Positions 15,939 through 22,702 of a DNA stretch of 22,702 nucleotides are shown one piece after another. The DNA is taken from assembly GCA_021161135.1 (NCBI GenBank), contig JAGHBD010000001.1, positions 1-22,702 on the forward strand, read 5' to 3'. The position numbers and the translations under genes were made by a program. The notes beneath the pieces were generated by a model that worked only from the letters and a program-made list of their open reading frames with translations, was not told the DNA's origin and ran no database searches. Position 1 is the first letter of the stretch; each line of letters opens with the position of its first letter. The stretch comes from Thermoplasmata archaeon (GTDB taxonomy: Archaea; Thermoplasmatota; E2; UBA202; JdFR-43).

Positions 15939-17288
15939 TTACCACCCTCTTTTCCACATCTCTCCTTCCTCTTTTATCATTGCGAGACGATGCAAAGAAT
16001 AGAGACCTATAATAAAAGCAAAGAAAAAGAAAAAATCCCACTGCTGGAAACTCAGGATGGGAAAATCAAATCCACCATCTGGTCCCTTATAAATTATCTT
16101 CCAATCCAGCTCCCTTCCAACAAGGTAATCTGCAAGACTCCCACCTATAATCGGAGCAATTCCAGCTGCAAGCGAGTTTATTATGCTGTGCGCCGCCAGA
16201 TAGGGCGTCGCCTGCTGGCGGGGGGCGAGCTTTAGGCTTATATTGCGGGATGCCAAGCTTACGCCCGCAAGCGAGATACCCATGAAAAAGTGGATTGCTA
16301 TGAGGAGGGGAATCGTTAGCATGTGTTTTTCTGGCATTGTTGTAAAAGTCCAGGCAAGTATGCAGAGAAGGAAGAGGGGGCTGCTGACGCTGAGCACAGA
16401 TTTGTTGCTGTGATTATCTGAAATTTTACCCCATATTCGGAGGAAAGTAAGATTTGTTATCTGACTTAATATGCTCAGTGCTATAATGAGGGAGATATCG
16501 AGCTGAAGCATTTTTAGCATATAAACTGTGAAGAAGGGAGCCGCCAAATTAATGGCAAAATTCCAGGAGCCAGAGAATATGAGGAGATTTTTGAAATTGA
16601 AATCTTTAAATGGCTGGGACAACATTGAAATGAATTTTCCGTTTTCATTTCCTATCATGCGGGGCTCGGGTATTTTTGAAATGAAATACACACCTATCAC
16701 ACCAGCCAGAAAAGCCAATAGGAAAAGGATGGAATAGCCATAGATGGCGTCGAAATGCTTTTTCCACAAATCAATGAAAAGAGCTGCAGAAAGACTCAAT
16801 ATTATTCCAGTAAGCAGCGCAAGACTCATTCTCTTGGAAAAGAAACTGCCAAGCTGCCTTTCTGGTATGAGATCACGCATCCAGGAGTTCCAGCTGCAGT
16901 TGCTGATGGCAGCAAAAATGGTATTCATAAAAAGGGCAATCAGTAAAATAATTAGCCCGAAGCTGCTGCTGAAAAGGAAGGGTATGAGAGCAATGAAGAG
17001 CCAGAAAAATCGACTCATTGCTGTCGTGTAGACACATATCGCCTTTCTTACTCTGAATTTTTCAATGAGATAGACGGCGGGAATCTGTATGAGCTGCGAT
17101 AAAGGAGGTATAGCTGCTAGTAGCCCGATAATGATGTTTGATGCCCCCATTTGAAGGGCAAAGGCAACGAGAAACACACCGCTGATGAGTGTAATCATTG
17201 CCTGTGTCGCAAGTCCATCTTTTATTACAAACTTCAAGCCTTTCTGAATATCCTTTTCAGTAAGTTTATCCTTAGTAGAAAAATTCAT
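15939..17288 (-). CDS. Major facilitator superfamily transporter
   Basis: A 449-residue membrane protein with about 12 hydrophobic helices in two halves, joined by a cytoplasmic loop around residues 210-225. The N-terminal loop WMRDLIPERQLGSFFSKRM fits the MFS, where a similar motif sits between helices 4 and 5. Substrate is not recognisable. The start is taken as ATG at 17288. A GTG codon directly upstream (17291) is possible but less likely. The stop of a small ORF overlaps the ATG as TGATG. The promoter-like box at 17383-17390 lies about 95 nt upstream and so would drive that small ORF first. Confidence 0.88.
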   Translation of the reverse strand: MNFSTKDKLTEKDIQKGLKFVIKDGLATQAMITLISGVFLVAFALQMGASNIIIGLLAAIPPLSQLIQIPAVYLIEKFRVRKAICVYTTAMSRFFWLFIALIPFLFSSSFGLIILLIALFMNTIFAAISNCSWNSWMRDLIPERQLGSFFSKRMSLALLTGIILSLSAALFIDLWKKHFDAIYGYSILFLLAFLAGVIGVYFISKIPEPRMIGNENGKFISMLSQPFKDFNFKNLLIFSGSWNFAINLAAPFFTVYMLKMLQLDISLIIALSILSQITNLTFLRIWGKISDNHSNKSVLSVSSPLFLLCILAWTFTTMPEKHMLTIPLLIAIHFFMGISLAGVSLASRNISLKLAPRQQATPYLAAHSIINSLAAGIAPIIGGSLADYLVGRELDWKIIYKGPDGGFDFPILSFQQWDFFFFFAFIIGLYSLHRLAMIKEEGEMWKRGW

Positions 17289-17359
17289 CACATCTCATCC
17301 CTTTCAAAGTAAGCATCCTTTCCTTTCCTGCTATCATGAGTATCTTTCCGCACATACAT
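17288..17359 (-). CDS. Possible 23-codon leader ORF of the MFS gene
   Basis: A small ORF from ATG at 17359 to TGA at 17290-17288. The TGA shares its last base with the transporter ATG (TGATG). The peptide begins MYVRKDTHDSRKGKDAYF and ends FERDEM. A TATA-like box centred at about 17387 is 28 nt upstream of its ATG. So the mRNA would begin at or near this ORF, and translating it would bring ribosomes to the transporter start. Peptide is hydrophilic, unlike membrane leaders. It may only be a chance short ORF; the coincidence of promoter spacing and stop/start overlap is the only support. Confidence 0.4.
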   Translation of the reverse strand: MYVRKDTHDSRKGKDAYFERDEM

Positions 17360-17380
17360 CTCGCTGGCAGAGAGAAGTAG

Positions 17381-17395
17381 GGTATATAAATGTTT
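17381..17395 (-). promoter_or_regulatory. TATA-like box upstream of the leader ORF and MFS gene
   Basis: Minus-strand AAACATTTATATACC with core TTTATATA, centred 28 nt before the ATG at 17359. It is a good match to the archaeal consensus. Confidence 0.55.
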
Positions 17396-17465
17396 GCATC
17401 TCTTTAGCAAGTCCTTGCAACAACAAGTTTATTCCTTCATCATTTAAAACATTAACGATGCAGCT

Positions 17466-18950
17466 TTAATGAAGGAAACATCGCTGACCAGTAAATACCA
17501 TTATAATTCCATGCTCATTCGCCGCTTTTATCACCTCTTCATCTCTTATAGAACCGCCGGGCTGAACAATTGCCCTCACGCCCGCTTTGGCGGCGACATC
17601 CACAGCATCGCGAAACGGAAAGAAAGCATCGGATGCCATTATTGAGCCTTTTATTCTTTCCCCTCCCTTGTGAGTTGCAATGAATGTTGCATCCACCCTT
17701 GCCGTCTGTCCGCCTCCTATGGCTACAGTTCTTTTTCCCTTTACAAAAACAACTGCATTTGATTTAACATGGCGGACGCATTTAACAGCGAACACCATTG
17801 CCTCAATGTCTTCTCTACTCGGCTTCTTTTCTGTAACTACTTTCCATTCTTCAGGGTTGGGTTCTTTCGTGTCTTTATCTTGCACAAGCAATCCCCCTTC
17901 GACGCTTCTCACTTCTATGCTCTCGCTTCGCCTTTCCTCATCAAGCCCTCTCACTTCCAGAAGACGCAGATTTTTCTTTCTGGCAAAAATTTCTCTCGCT
18001 TCCTTGCTAAATGATGGAGCAACTATTACCTCAAGAAAAATTTTCGACATCTCCTCTGCAAGTTTGCCTGTCACCTCCCTATTTACAGCAACAACACCTC
18101 CAAAAGGAGAGTATTCATCTGTTTCATAAGCAAATTTCCATGCCTCCTCGATAGTGCTTCCACATGCTATTCCAGATGGTGTGGCATGCTTCACAATAAC
18201 TGCTGCAGGCTCATCAAACTCCTTGACACATTCTATGGCATGATTTGCATCGAGTATATTATTGTAAGAAAGCTCTTTTCCCTGCAGTTTTACAGCATTC
18301 GCAATACATGCTCCCTCGATGCCTTCCTCCACATAAAAAGCCCCCCTCTGATGAGGATTTTCTCCATATCTCAGTATTTGTTTTCTTATATAGGGCAGAG
18401 TGAGCAGCGTTGGAAACTCCACGTTATGTTGCTTAAGAAGCATGGCATCATAATATGCTGTGCGTTGCAGAGCCTCTATTGCAAACTTTTTCCTTATCTC
18501 CTCATCAAAACCTTCCTTTAAATACTTCATCGCTTCCTTATATTGACTGGGATGGGAAATGATTACGACTCTTTTCCAGTTTTTTGCTGCAGCCCTCGTC
18601 ATGGCTGGGCCGCCGATGTCCATGCCTTCTATACCATAAGTCAGGGGGTAAAAATTGCATATTACCATGTCTATTGGTTTTATTCCTTTTTCCTCCAGCT
18701 CCCCAATTTGCTCTTCCTTAGCAAGAATTGCAGCATGGATGTGAGTATGTAGTGTTTTCACCCTTCCTCCAAGCAATTCTGAAAAGCCAGTATATTCAGC
18801 AATATCCTTTACCTCTATTCCTTTTTCCTCCAGAAATTTTTTTGTGCCTGTCGTAGCATATATTTCGATGCCATATTCTTTTAAAGCCCTACAAAATTCT
18901 TCGAGCCCACTTTTATCATACACGCTTACAATAGCCCTCTTTGGTCGCAT
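17466..18950 (-). CDS. purH: Bifunctional AICAR transformylase / IMP cyclohydrolase
   Basis: The enzyme performs the last two steps of IMP synthesis: it transfers a formyl group from 10-formyl-THF to AICAR, then closes the ring. The N-terminal IMP cyclohydrolase domain (about 1-185) shows YDKSG, ATTGTKKFL, GGRVKTLH at 61-68 and CNFYPL. The transformylase domain follows, with RYGENPHQ at 194-201, the catalytic pair K254-H255 in VKHATPSG, and SDAFFPFRD. The C-terminus is TGQRCFLH, where many homologues have a His in place of this Cys. At 494 residues it is a little shorter than the roughly 530 of E. coli. Many archaea use PurP and PurO instead, so PurH here is informative. ATG at 18950 is the natural start; no clear TATA is seen upstream. 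Confidence 0.95.
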   Translation of the reverse strand: MRPKRAIVSVYDKSGLEEFCRALKEYGIEIYATTGTKKFLEEKGIEVKDIAEYTGFSELLGGRVKTLHTHIHAAILAKEEQIGELEEKGIKPIDMVICNFYPLTYGIEGMDIGGPAMTRAAAKNWKRVVIISHPSQYKEAMKYLKEGFDEEIRKKFAIEALQRTAYYDAMLLKQHNVEFPTLLTLPYIRKQILRYGENPHQRGAFYVEEGIEGACIANAVKLQGKELSYNNILDANHAIECVKEFDEPAAVIVKHATPSGIACGSTIEEAWKFAYETDEYSPFGGVVAVNREVTGKLAEEMSKIFLEVIVAPSFSKEAREIFARKKNLRLLEVRGLDEERRSESIEVRSVEGGLLVQDKDTKEPNPEEWKVVTEKKPSREDIEAMVFAVKCVRHVKSNAVVFVKGKRTVAIGGGQTARVDATFIATHKGGERIKGSIMASDAFFPFRDAVDVAAKAGVRAIVQPGGSIRDEEVIKAANEHGIIMVFTGQRCFLH

Positions 18951-19066
18951 TTATATCCCAATGTAATACCGCCTGCAAAAAAAACTTTTTGGCTATGCAG
19001 CATTCAAAGCCCATTTTTTGCTTTCACCCATCATCAATAAATAGTCGTATTATATTTCACTATAAA

Positions 19067-19909
19067 ATGCACGATGAAAATCTTATTAAGGAGATTAAAA
19101 GAAAAGCGCTTGAGATAAGAAAATGGGTGATAGAATCTGTATATAGAGCAGGTTCAGGTCATCCAGGAGGGAGTTTATCTATTGCCGACATAATCGCCTG
19201 CCTCTATTTCCATGAAATGCGACATAATCCGAAAGATCCAAAATGGCCTGATAGAGACCGCCTTGTATTATCAAAGGGACATGCAGCCCCAGCTTTATAT
19301 GCTGCCCTCGCCCTCGCTGGCTATTTTCCAGTTGAGGAATTAAAAAATCTTCGCAAAATGGGGCATTTTTTACAAGGTCATCCATGCATGAAAAAGGTGC
19401 CAGGTGTTGATATGTCAACTGGCTCACTTGGTCACGGGCTGAGTGTTGCTGTGGGAATGGCTATAGCTGGAAAGTTAGATGGAAAGGATTACAGGGTTTT
19501 CGCGATTCTCGGCGACGGAGAAGTGCAGGAAGGAGAAATATGGGAGGCAGCTAACACGGCATCTCATTATAAGCTTGATAATCTCATTGCCATTCTGGAT
19601 AGAAATAAATTACAGATTGATGGGCCAACTGAAGAAGTAATGCATCTCGAACCTCTGCCGTGGAGATGGCAGGCATTTGGCTGGGATGTTGTTGAAATAG
19701 ATGGACATAACATTGAGGAAATACTCGATACCTTCCATGAAATAAAGTTGAATGAAAAGCCAACAATCATAATAGCTCATACAATAAAGGGAAAGGGTGT
19801 TTCTTTCATGGAGGGCACGTTATCATTTCATGGAAAGCCTCCAAGTGAGGAACAATATATAAGGGCAATGAGCGAACTGGAGCAGGCGGAGCGTGAGGTA
19901 GATGATTAA
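19067..19909 (+). CDS. Transketolase, N-terminal (ThDP-binding) subunit
   Basis: A 280-residue subunit from ATG at 19067 (the frame is open to 18941, but family proteins start around here). GSGHPGGSLS is at 29-38, SKGHAAPALYAAL at about 69-81, and GDGEVQEGEIWEAA at 149-162 begins the ThDP motif, closed by DRNKLQ near 178-183. It binds thiamine diphosphate and metal at the interface with the C-terminal subunit. Archaea commonly split transketolase this way. It transfers two-carbon ketol units in the non-oxidative pentose phosphate pathway. It overlaps the second subunit by 8 nt. A weak TATA-like stretch (CAATAAATAG, 19035-19044) lies about 28 nt upstream of the ATG. Confidence 0.94.
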   Translation: MHDENLIKEIKRKALEIRKWVIESVYRAGSGHPGGSLSIADIIACLYFHEMRHNPKDPKWPDRDRLVLSKGHAAPALYAALALAGYFPVEELKNLRKMGHFLQGHPCMKKVPGVDMSTGSLGHGLSVAVGMAIAGKLDGKDYRVFAILGDGEVQEGEIWEAANTASHYKLDNLIAILDRNKLQIDGPTEEVMHLEPLPWRWQAFGWDVVEIDGHNIEEILDTFHEIKLNEKPTIIIAHTIKGKGVSFMEGTLSFHGKPPSEEQYIRAMSELEQAEREVDD

Positions 19910-20855
19910 CGCAAAGCTGACAGATAAAATGAGGAATCTGCGAGATGCATATAGCTCGGCATTAATTGAGCTGGGATATAAAAATCCAGATATTGTTGTA
20001 CTCGATGCTGATCTGGCTCTGTCAACAAAAACAAAGAGATTTGGCACAGTATTTCCTGATCGCTTCTTTGACATGGGGATAGCTGAAGCAAACATGATGG
20101 ATGTCGCCGCTGGCTTGGCTGCATGCGGAAAAATCGTTTTCGCCTCAACCTTTGCAGTTTTCGCTACTGGGAGATGTTATGATAGCATACGCCAGTCAAT
20201 TGCATATCCAGAACTCAATGTAAAAATTGTCGCCACTCATGCTGGAATATCTGTGGGCGGCGACGGCGCCAGCCACCAGATGCTTGAAGATATTGCACTC
20301 ATGCGAGTGCTGCCCAATATGACTGTCATAGCCCCTGCAGATGCAACTGAAATGGAAGATGTTGTGCCGACAATAGCGGAGCATGAGGGACCGTGTTATG
20401 TTCGCATCGGAAGAGCTGATGCACCAATTATATTTGAAACACACGGCGCATTTAGAATTGGTAAGGGATATGTACTCAGGAGAGGAGATGATGTGGCGAT
20501 AATAGCTACTGGCACCTTAACCGCTGAAGCTCTAAAAGCACATGAGCTGCTGGAAAAGAAAGGAATAGAGGCAATGGTTATTCATATGCCGACAATAAAG
20601 CCAATTGATAAAAGGCTCGTTAGGAGGGCTGCAAGAAGAACCGGGAGAATAATAACATGTGAAGAGCATTCTGTAATAGGTGGCTTGGGAGATGCTGTGG
20701 CAATGGCGATTCAGGATGAACCTGTTCCAATGGTAAGAGTGGGTATCAATGATGTTTTTGGTGAAAGTGGAGAGGCGAGGGAACTAATGGAAAAATATGG
20801 TTTGACGGCGGAAAGTATAGCAAGAAAAGCGAAAAAGCTCGTTGCCAAATCATAA
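19902..20855 (+). CDS. Transketolase, C-terminal subunit
   Basis: The second half of transketolase, 317 residues. GIAEANMMDVAAGLA at about 59-73 has the catalytic glutamate E62, and the pyrimidine-binding and C-terminal domains follow (FASTFAVFATGR, HAGISVGGDGASHQ, then GDDVAIIATGTLTAEAL). Together with the upstream subunit it forms the complete enzyme. Start ATG at 19902 overlaps the stop of the first subunit; the next ATG at residue 10 would also be plausible. It ends 6 nt into the convergent methyltransferase gene. Confidence 0.94.
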   Translation: MINAKLTDKMRNLRDAYSSALIELGYKNPDIVVLDADLALSTKTKRFGTVFPDRFFDMGIAEANMMDVAAGLAACGKIVFASTFAVFATGRCYDSIRQSIAYPELNVKIVATHAGISVGGDGASHQMLEDIALMRVLPNMTVIAPADATEMEDVVPTIAEHEGPCYVRIGRADAPIIFETHGAFRIGKGYVLRRGDDVAIIATGTLTAEALKAHELLEKKGIEAMVIHMPTIKPIDKRLVRRAARRTGRIITCEEHSVIGGLGDAVAMAIQDEPVPMVRVGINDVFGESGEARELMEKYGLTAESIARKAKKLVAKS

Positions 20856-22007
20856 TTTTTCCGTAATGATGGCTTTTCTCCCCACTCTGAATATATAGTA
20901 CTTTTTTTCACCTTTCAACCCATCCTCTATTTTATTCCTCACCTTCCAATATTCTTTTGGCTCAATTGAGAAGCGAGGTGTTGCCTTTCCCGCATCGCAT
21001 TTCTTTAAAACCCTGTTGATTTTATCTATTTCAAACTCACAACTCTCCACCACTTTATATGTTCTTAGAAAAGACGAAGTGTATTTATTTTCTGATGACA
21101 GCAGAGTTCTTCTTTCTTCAAGATGAAGCAAAAAGCCGTCAAAGCCAATTTTTCCTGCAAGATTTTTCAGCAAACCAGCTTTTATGATGGTTCTATCCAC
21201 CTCATATATATAATCAGCCATCTCGCTTTTTTCCTCAATCTCCATTTCATCATCTTCATCTGTAACTCTTTCCTCGCTTGGAAGAGATACAGCAGATATG
21301 TTGCAGGAAGCAAAAGCCCCCGCATATAACGCAAGGCGATTCAAATCAAAATTTAGCGATGTATATTCCTTCTCCCCTTCAATTTTTATTTCCTCTCTCC
21401 TCATTTGAGGCGGGAGCTCAAAAGCAATTCTATCCGTTTTTTTCCGATACAGTTCATAAACTTTCATTGGATTTGGAAGAAGGGTTTCGAAAGTTCTTTT
21501 TTTCTCCTCAGGCTTTCGAGAAGGGTCGCAAAAAATAGAATCAGCATCTATTTTATTAAAAATCTCCATGCTCAGTGCGTCTCCTTCCATTATCTCAAAA
21601 TTTTCAGCACCAAAAACCATTAAATTCAGTTTGGCCATTTTTACTCTATCCTTGTCTATCTCTACCCCAATAACTTTATCTGCATATTTTGAAAAATACA
21701 TGAGTTGCATGCCAACACCGCAGCATATATCTGCTATCACCCCTCCTCCAATCCTCTTTGCCCTGTATTCAGCCACCTCCGGCGGCGTAGCATAGCGGAG
21801 GGCTTCTTCATCAAAAAAGAGATATGATGCCATTTCTCCAAATTTTTTTCTTGCCCTTATCCTGCATTTTGCCATTTCAAAAATTTTTTCCCTGCTGAAA
21901 AATCTCTCCTTAATCTTTTTTAAGATAAAATCTCTATGAAAACCCTTTTTTATGAGATCAGCTGCCTTACTTACTTCTTCATCCACTTCTTCAAGCATTT
22001 TCAACAT
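20850..22007 (-). CDS. Class I SAM-dependent methyltransferase with THUMP-like domain
   Basis: A 385-residue methyltransferase. Motif I ADICCGVGMQ at 92-101, the acidic loop VIGVEID and the catalytic-site FCDPSR at 159-164 give the Rossmann core. The C-terminal part (about 280-385) looks like the THUMP-like domain of a known group of putative RNA methyltransferases. The N-terminal helical part (about 1-75) carries RARKKF, and the core is preceded by DEEALRYATPPEVAEYRA. The target is unknown; RNA is likely from the family. ATG at 22007 is preceded by an AT-rich AAATTTTAC at about 22026-22036, 24 nt upstream. It converges with the transketolase gene, overlapping by 6 nt. Confidence 0.82.
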   Translation of the reverse strand: MLKMLEEVDEEVSKAADLIKKGFHRDFILKKIKERFFSREKIFEMAKCRIRARKKFGEMASYLFFDEEALRYATPPEVAEYRAKRIGGGVIADICCGVGMQLMYFSKYADKVIGVEIDKDRVKMAKLNLMVFGAENFEIMEGDALSMEIFNKIDADSIFCDPSRKPEEKKRTFETLLPNPMKVYELYRKKTDRIAFELPPQMRREEIKIEGEKEYTSLNFDLNRLALYAGAFASCNISAVSLPSEERVTDEDDEMEIEEKSEMADYIYEVDRTIIKAGLLKNLAGKIGFDGFLLHLEERRTLLSSENKYTSSFLRTYKVVESCEFEIDKINRVLKKCDAGKATPRFSIEPKEYWKVRNKIEDGLKGEKKYYIFRVGRKAIITEKL

Positions 22008-22043
22008 ATTGCCAAAGCCATATGTAAAATTTTTGAGGAGAAA

Positions 22044-22053
22044 GATTTATAAG
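22044..22053 (+). promoter_or_regulatory. TATA-like box of the membrane-protein gene
   Basis: Plus-strand GATTTATAAG. Transcription would start near 22074, leaving a short leader with the SD GGGGAGG (22073-22079) before ATG at 22085. The inverted repeat at 22056-22072 lies between the box and the start site. Confidence 0.5.
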
Positions 22054-22055
22054 TT

Positions 22056-22072
22056 ATGCTATGTTATAGCAT
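22056..22072 (+). promoter_or_regulatory. Operator-like inverted repeat
   Basis: ATGCTAT-GTT-ATAGCAT: perfect 7-bp arms with a 3-nt spacer, sitting just after the TATA-like box and before the expected transcription start. A repressor binding here would block RNA polymerase recruitment, a common archaeal mode. It could also form a small hairpin. Confidence 0.45.
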
Positions 22073-22084
22073 GGGGAGGCGAAT

Positions 22085-22672
22085 ATGAGAAAAATTATCT
22101 TATGGTTTGTTATTGGCGTGTGTTTATCCTCTGTTACCCTTCTTCCTGTAACAGAGGGGAGGATTATAGATATTAGAAAAATAAATGAGAGGAATGCAAA
22201 TTTACAAAGTTTTGAAGAGATTGCAACGCCATTTCATCCTCTCCTTATGATTATTTTATGGATATTTCTTATCACCTGTGGAATGGCTGTTATAGCTCCC
22301 TTCTTTTTTCTTTCATCAATACCGCTTACAGGATATCTTTTATTCTTCACCTTTTCTATGGCTTTCTACATGCTTTTTATATGTCCTCCCATAGTTTTTA
22401 TGCTTTATATACTGGATACCCTTTTCCCTGGGTCAACGATTGTGGATATCATATTGAATATAACTTTCCACCTCTTGCTTTTGCCCATAATGGCGGGAGG
22501 AGCATTGCTCATTCCTTTCTCTTTCCCCGTTATAGGTGTAGCAATGGTTATGGTGGGATGGTTTATCCTGTCTTTAAAAATATCGATTGCTATATTTGGT
22601 CCCTCATTTATGGAAGATCATACTATGCGAAAAATTTATAAATACAAATTACACCCCTCCCCTCATTTATAA
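22085..22672 (+). CDS. Multi-pass membrane protein of unknown function
   Basis: A 195-residue protein. It has an N-terminal hydrophobic segment (about 4-24, possibly a signal or anchor: MRKIILWFVIGVCLSSVTLL), a polar stretch (25-50), then four to five strong membrane helices (about 53-180), such as LLMIILWIFLITCGMAVIAP and VIGVAMVMVGWFILSLKI. The C-terminus is short and basic (TMRKIYKYKLHPSPHL). The start is set by a good SD (GGGGAGG) five bases upstream. The stop codon lies in a perfect palindrome. I do not recognise the family; function is unknown. Confidence 0.75.
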   Translation: MRKIILWFVIGVCLSSVTLLPVTEGRIIDIRKINERNANLQSFEEIATPFHPLLMIILWIFLITCGMAVIAPFFFLSSIPLTGYLLFFTFSMAFYMLFICPPIVFMLYILDTLFPGSTIVDIILNITFHLLLLPIMAGGALLIPFSFPVIGVAMVMVGWFILSLKISIAIFGPSFMEDHTMRKIYKYKLHPSPHL

Positions 22673-22678
22673 ATGAGG
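22661..22678. repeat. 18-bp perfect palindrome over the stop codon
   Basis: CCTCATTTATAAATGAGG is fully self-complementary, and the TAA stop of the membrane-protein gene is inside it. Its centre, ATTTATAAAT, is itself TATA-like, so it may be a promoter with an operator for the next gene beyond the window, or a hairpin terminator. Confidence 0.5.
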
Positions 22679-22702
22679 AGAGAATATACTCTCAAGTTAA
22701 AA

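Noticed and set aside
15784..16235. Short ORFs on both strands between dodecin and the transporter
   Set aside because: They cross the dodecin end or the transporter C-terminus, have no start signal, and show no recognisable domain. The gap itself (15811-15938) holds no gene that I can support.
1..22702. CRISPR array or insertion sequence
   Set aside because: No regularly spaced repeats, cas genes or transposase were found on reading.

Overview
The window looks like a thermophilic archaeon. The direct pointers are a complete single-chain reverse gyrase, archaeal-type CoA enzymes (archaeal phosphopantetheine adenylyltransferase, pantoate kinase, CoaBC), a UPF0282 metallo-beta-lactamase protein, a transketolase split into two genes, and TATA-like boxes lying about 23-28 nt upstream of many start codons, which is the spacing of leaderless archaeal genes. 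The histidine-degradation genes and overall gene style would suit a thermophilic Thermoplasmatota-like lineage, but that placement is inference and I name no species. The DNA is AT-rich, genes are dense on both strands, and stop/start overlaps are common.

Layout. 1-29: 3' end of a tRNA cut by the window edge. 91-727 (-): HepT/MntA toxin-antitoxin pair; the nucleotidyltransferase is intact and the HEPN gene is broken by three single-base frame losses. 794-6252 (-): a tight four-gene unit, hutU, a zinc-finger TPR protein, hutH, and a fusion of CoaD with a DUF84 NTPase. 6335-10025 (+): UPF0282 hydrolase, zinc-ribbon membrane protein, coaBC and pantoate kinase. 10005-14770 (-): RecA/KaiC-like ATPase, HTH protein and reverse gyrase in an overlapping operon, followed by a 37-residue zinc protein with its own TATA-like box. 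14840-15810 (+): a secreted protein of unknown function and a dodecin. 15939-18950 (-): purH, then an MFS transporter preceded by a possible 23-codon leader ORF. 19067-20855 (+): the two transketolase subunits. 20850-22007 (-): a THUMP-like class I methyltransferase. 22085-22672 (+): a small multi-pass membrane protein with an operator-like inverted repeat at its promoter and an 18-bp perfect palindrome over its stop codon.

How the genes fit together. HutH and HutU carry out the first two steps of histidine breakdown (histidine to urocanate to imidazolonepropionate); the later steps are not in the window. Pantoate kinase, CoaBC and CoaD supply three CoA-synthesis activities from two divergent clusters. 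Transketolase and PurH supply pentose-phosphate and purine metabolism. The most system-like arrangement is the ATPase/HTH/reverse gyrase operon, which may tie DNA topology at high temperature to a RecA-family ATPase and a small DNA-binding protein. I see no CRISPR array, insertion sequence or integrase.
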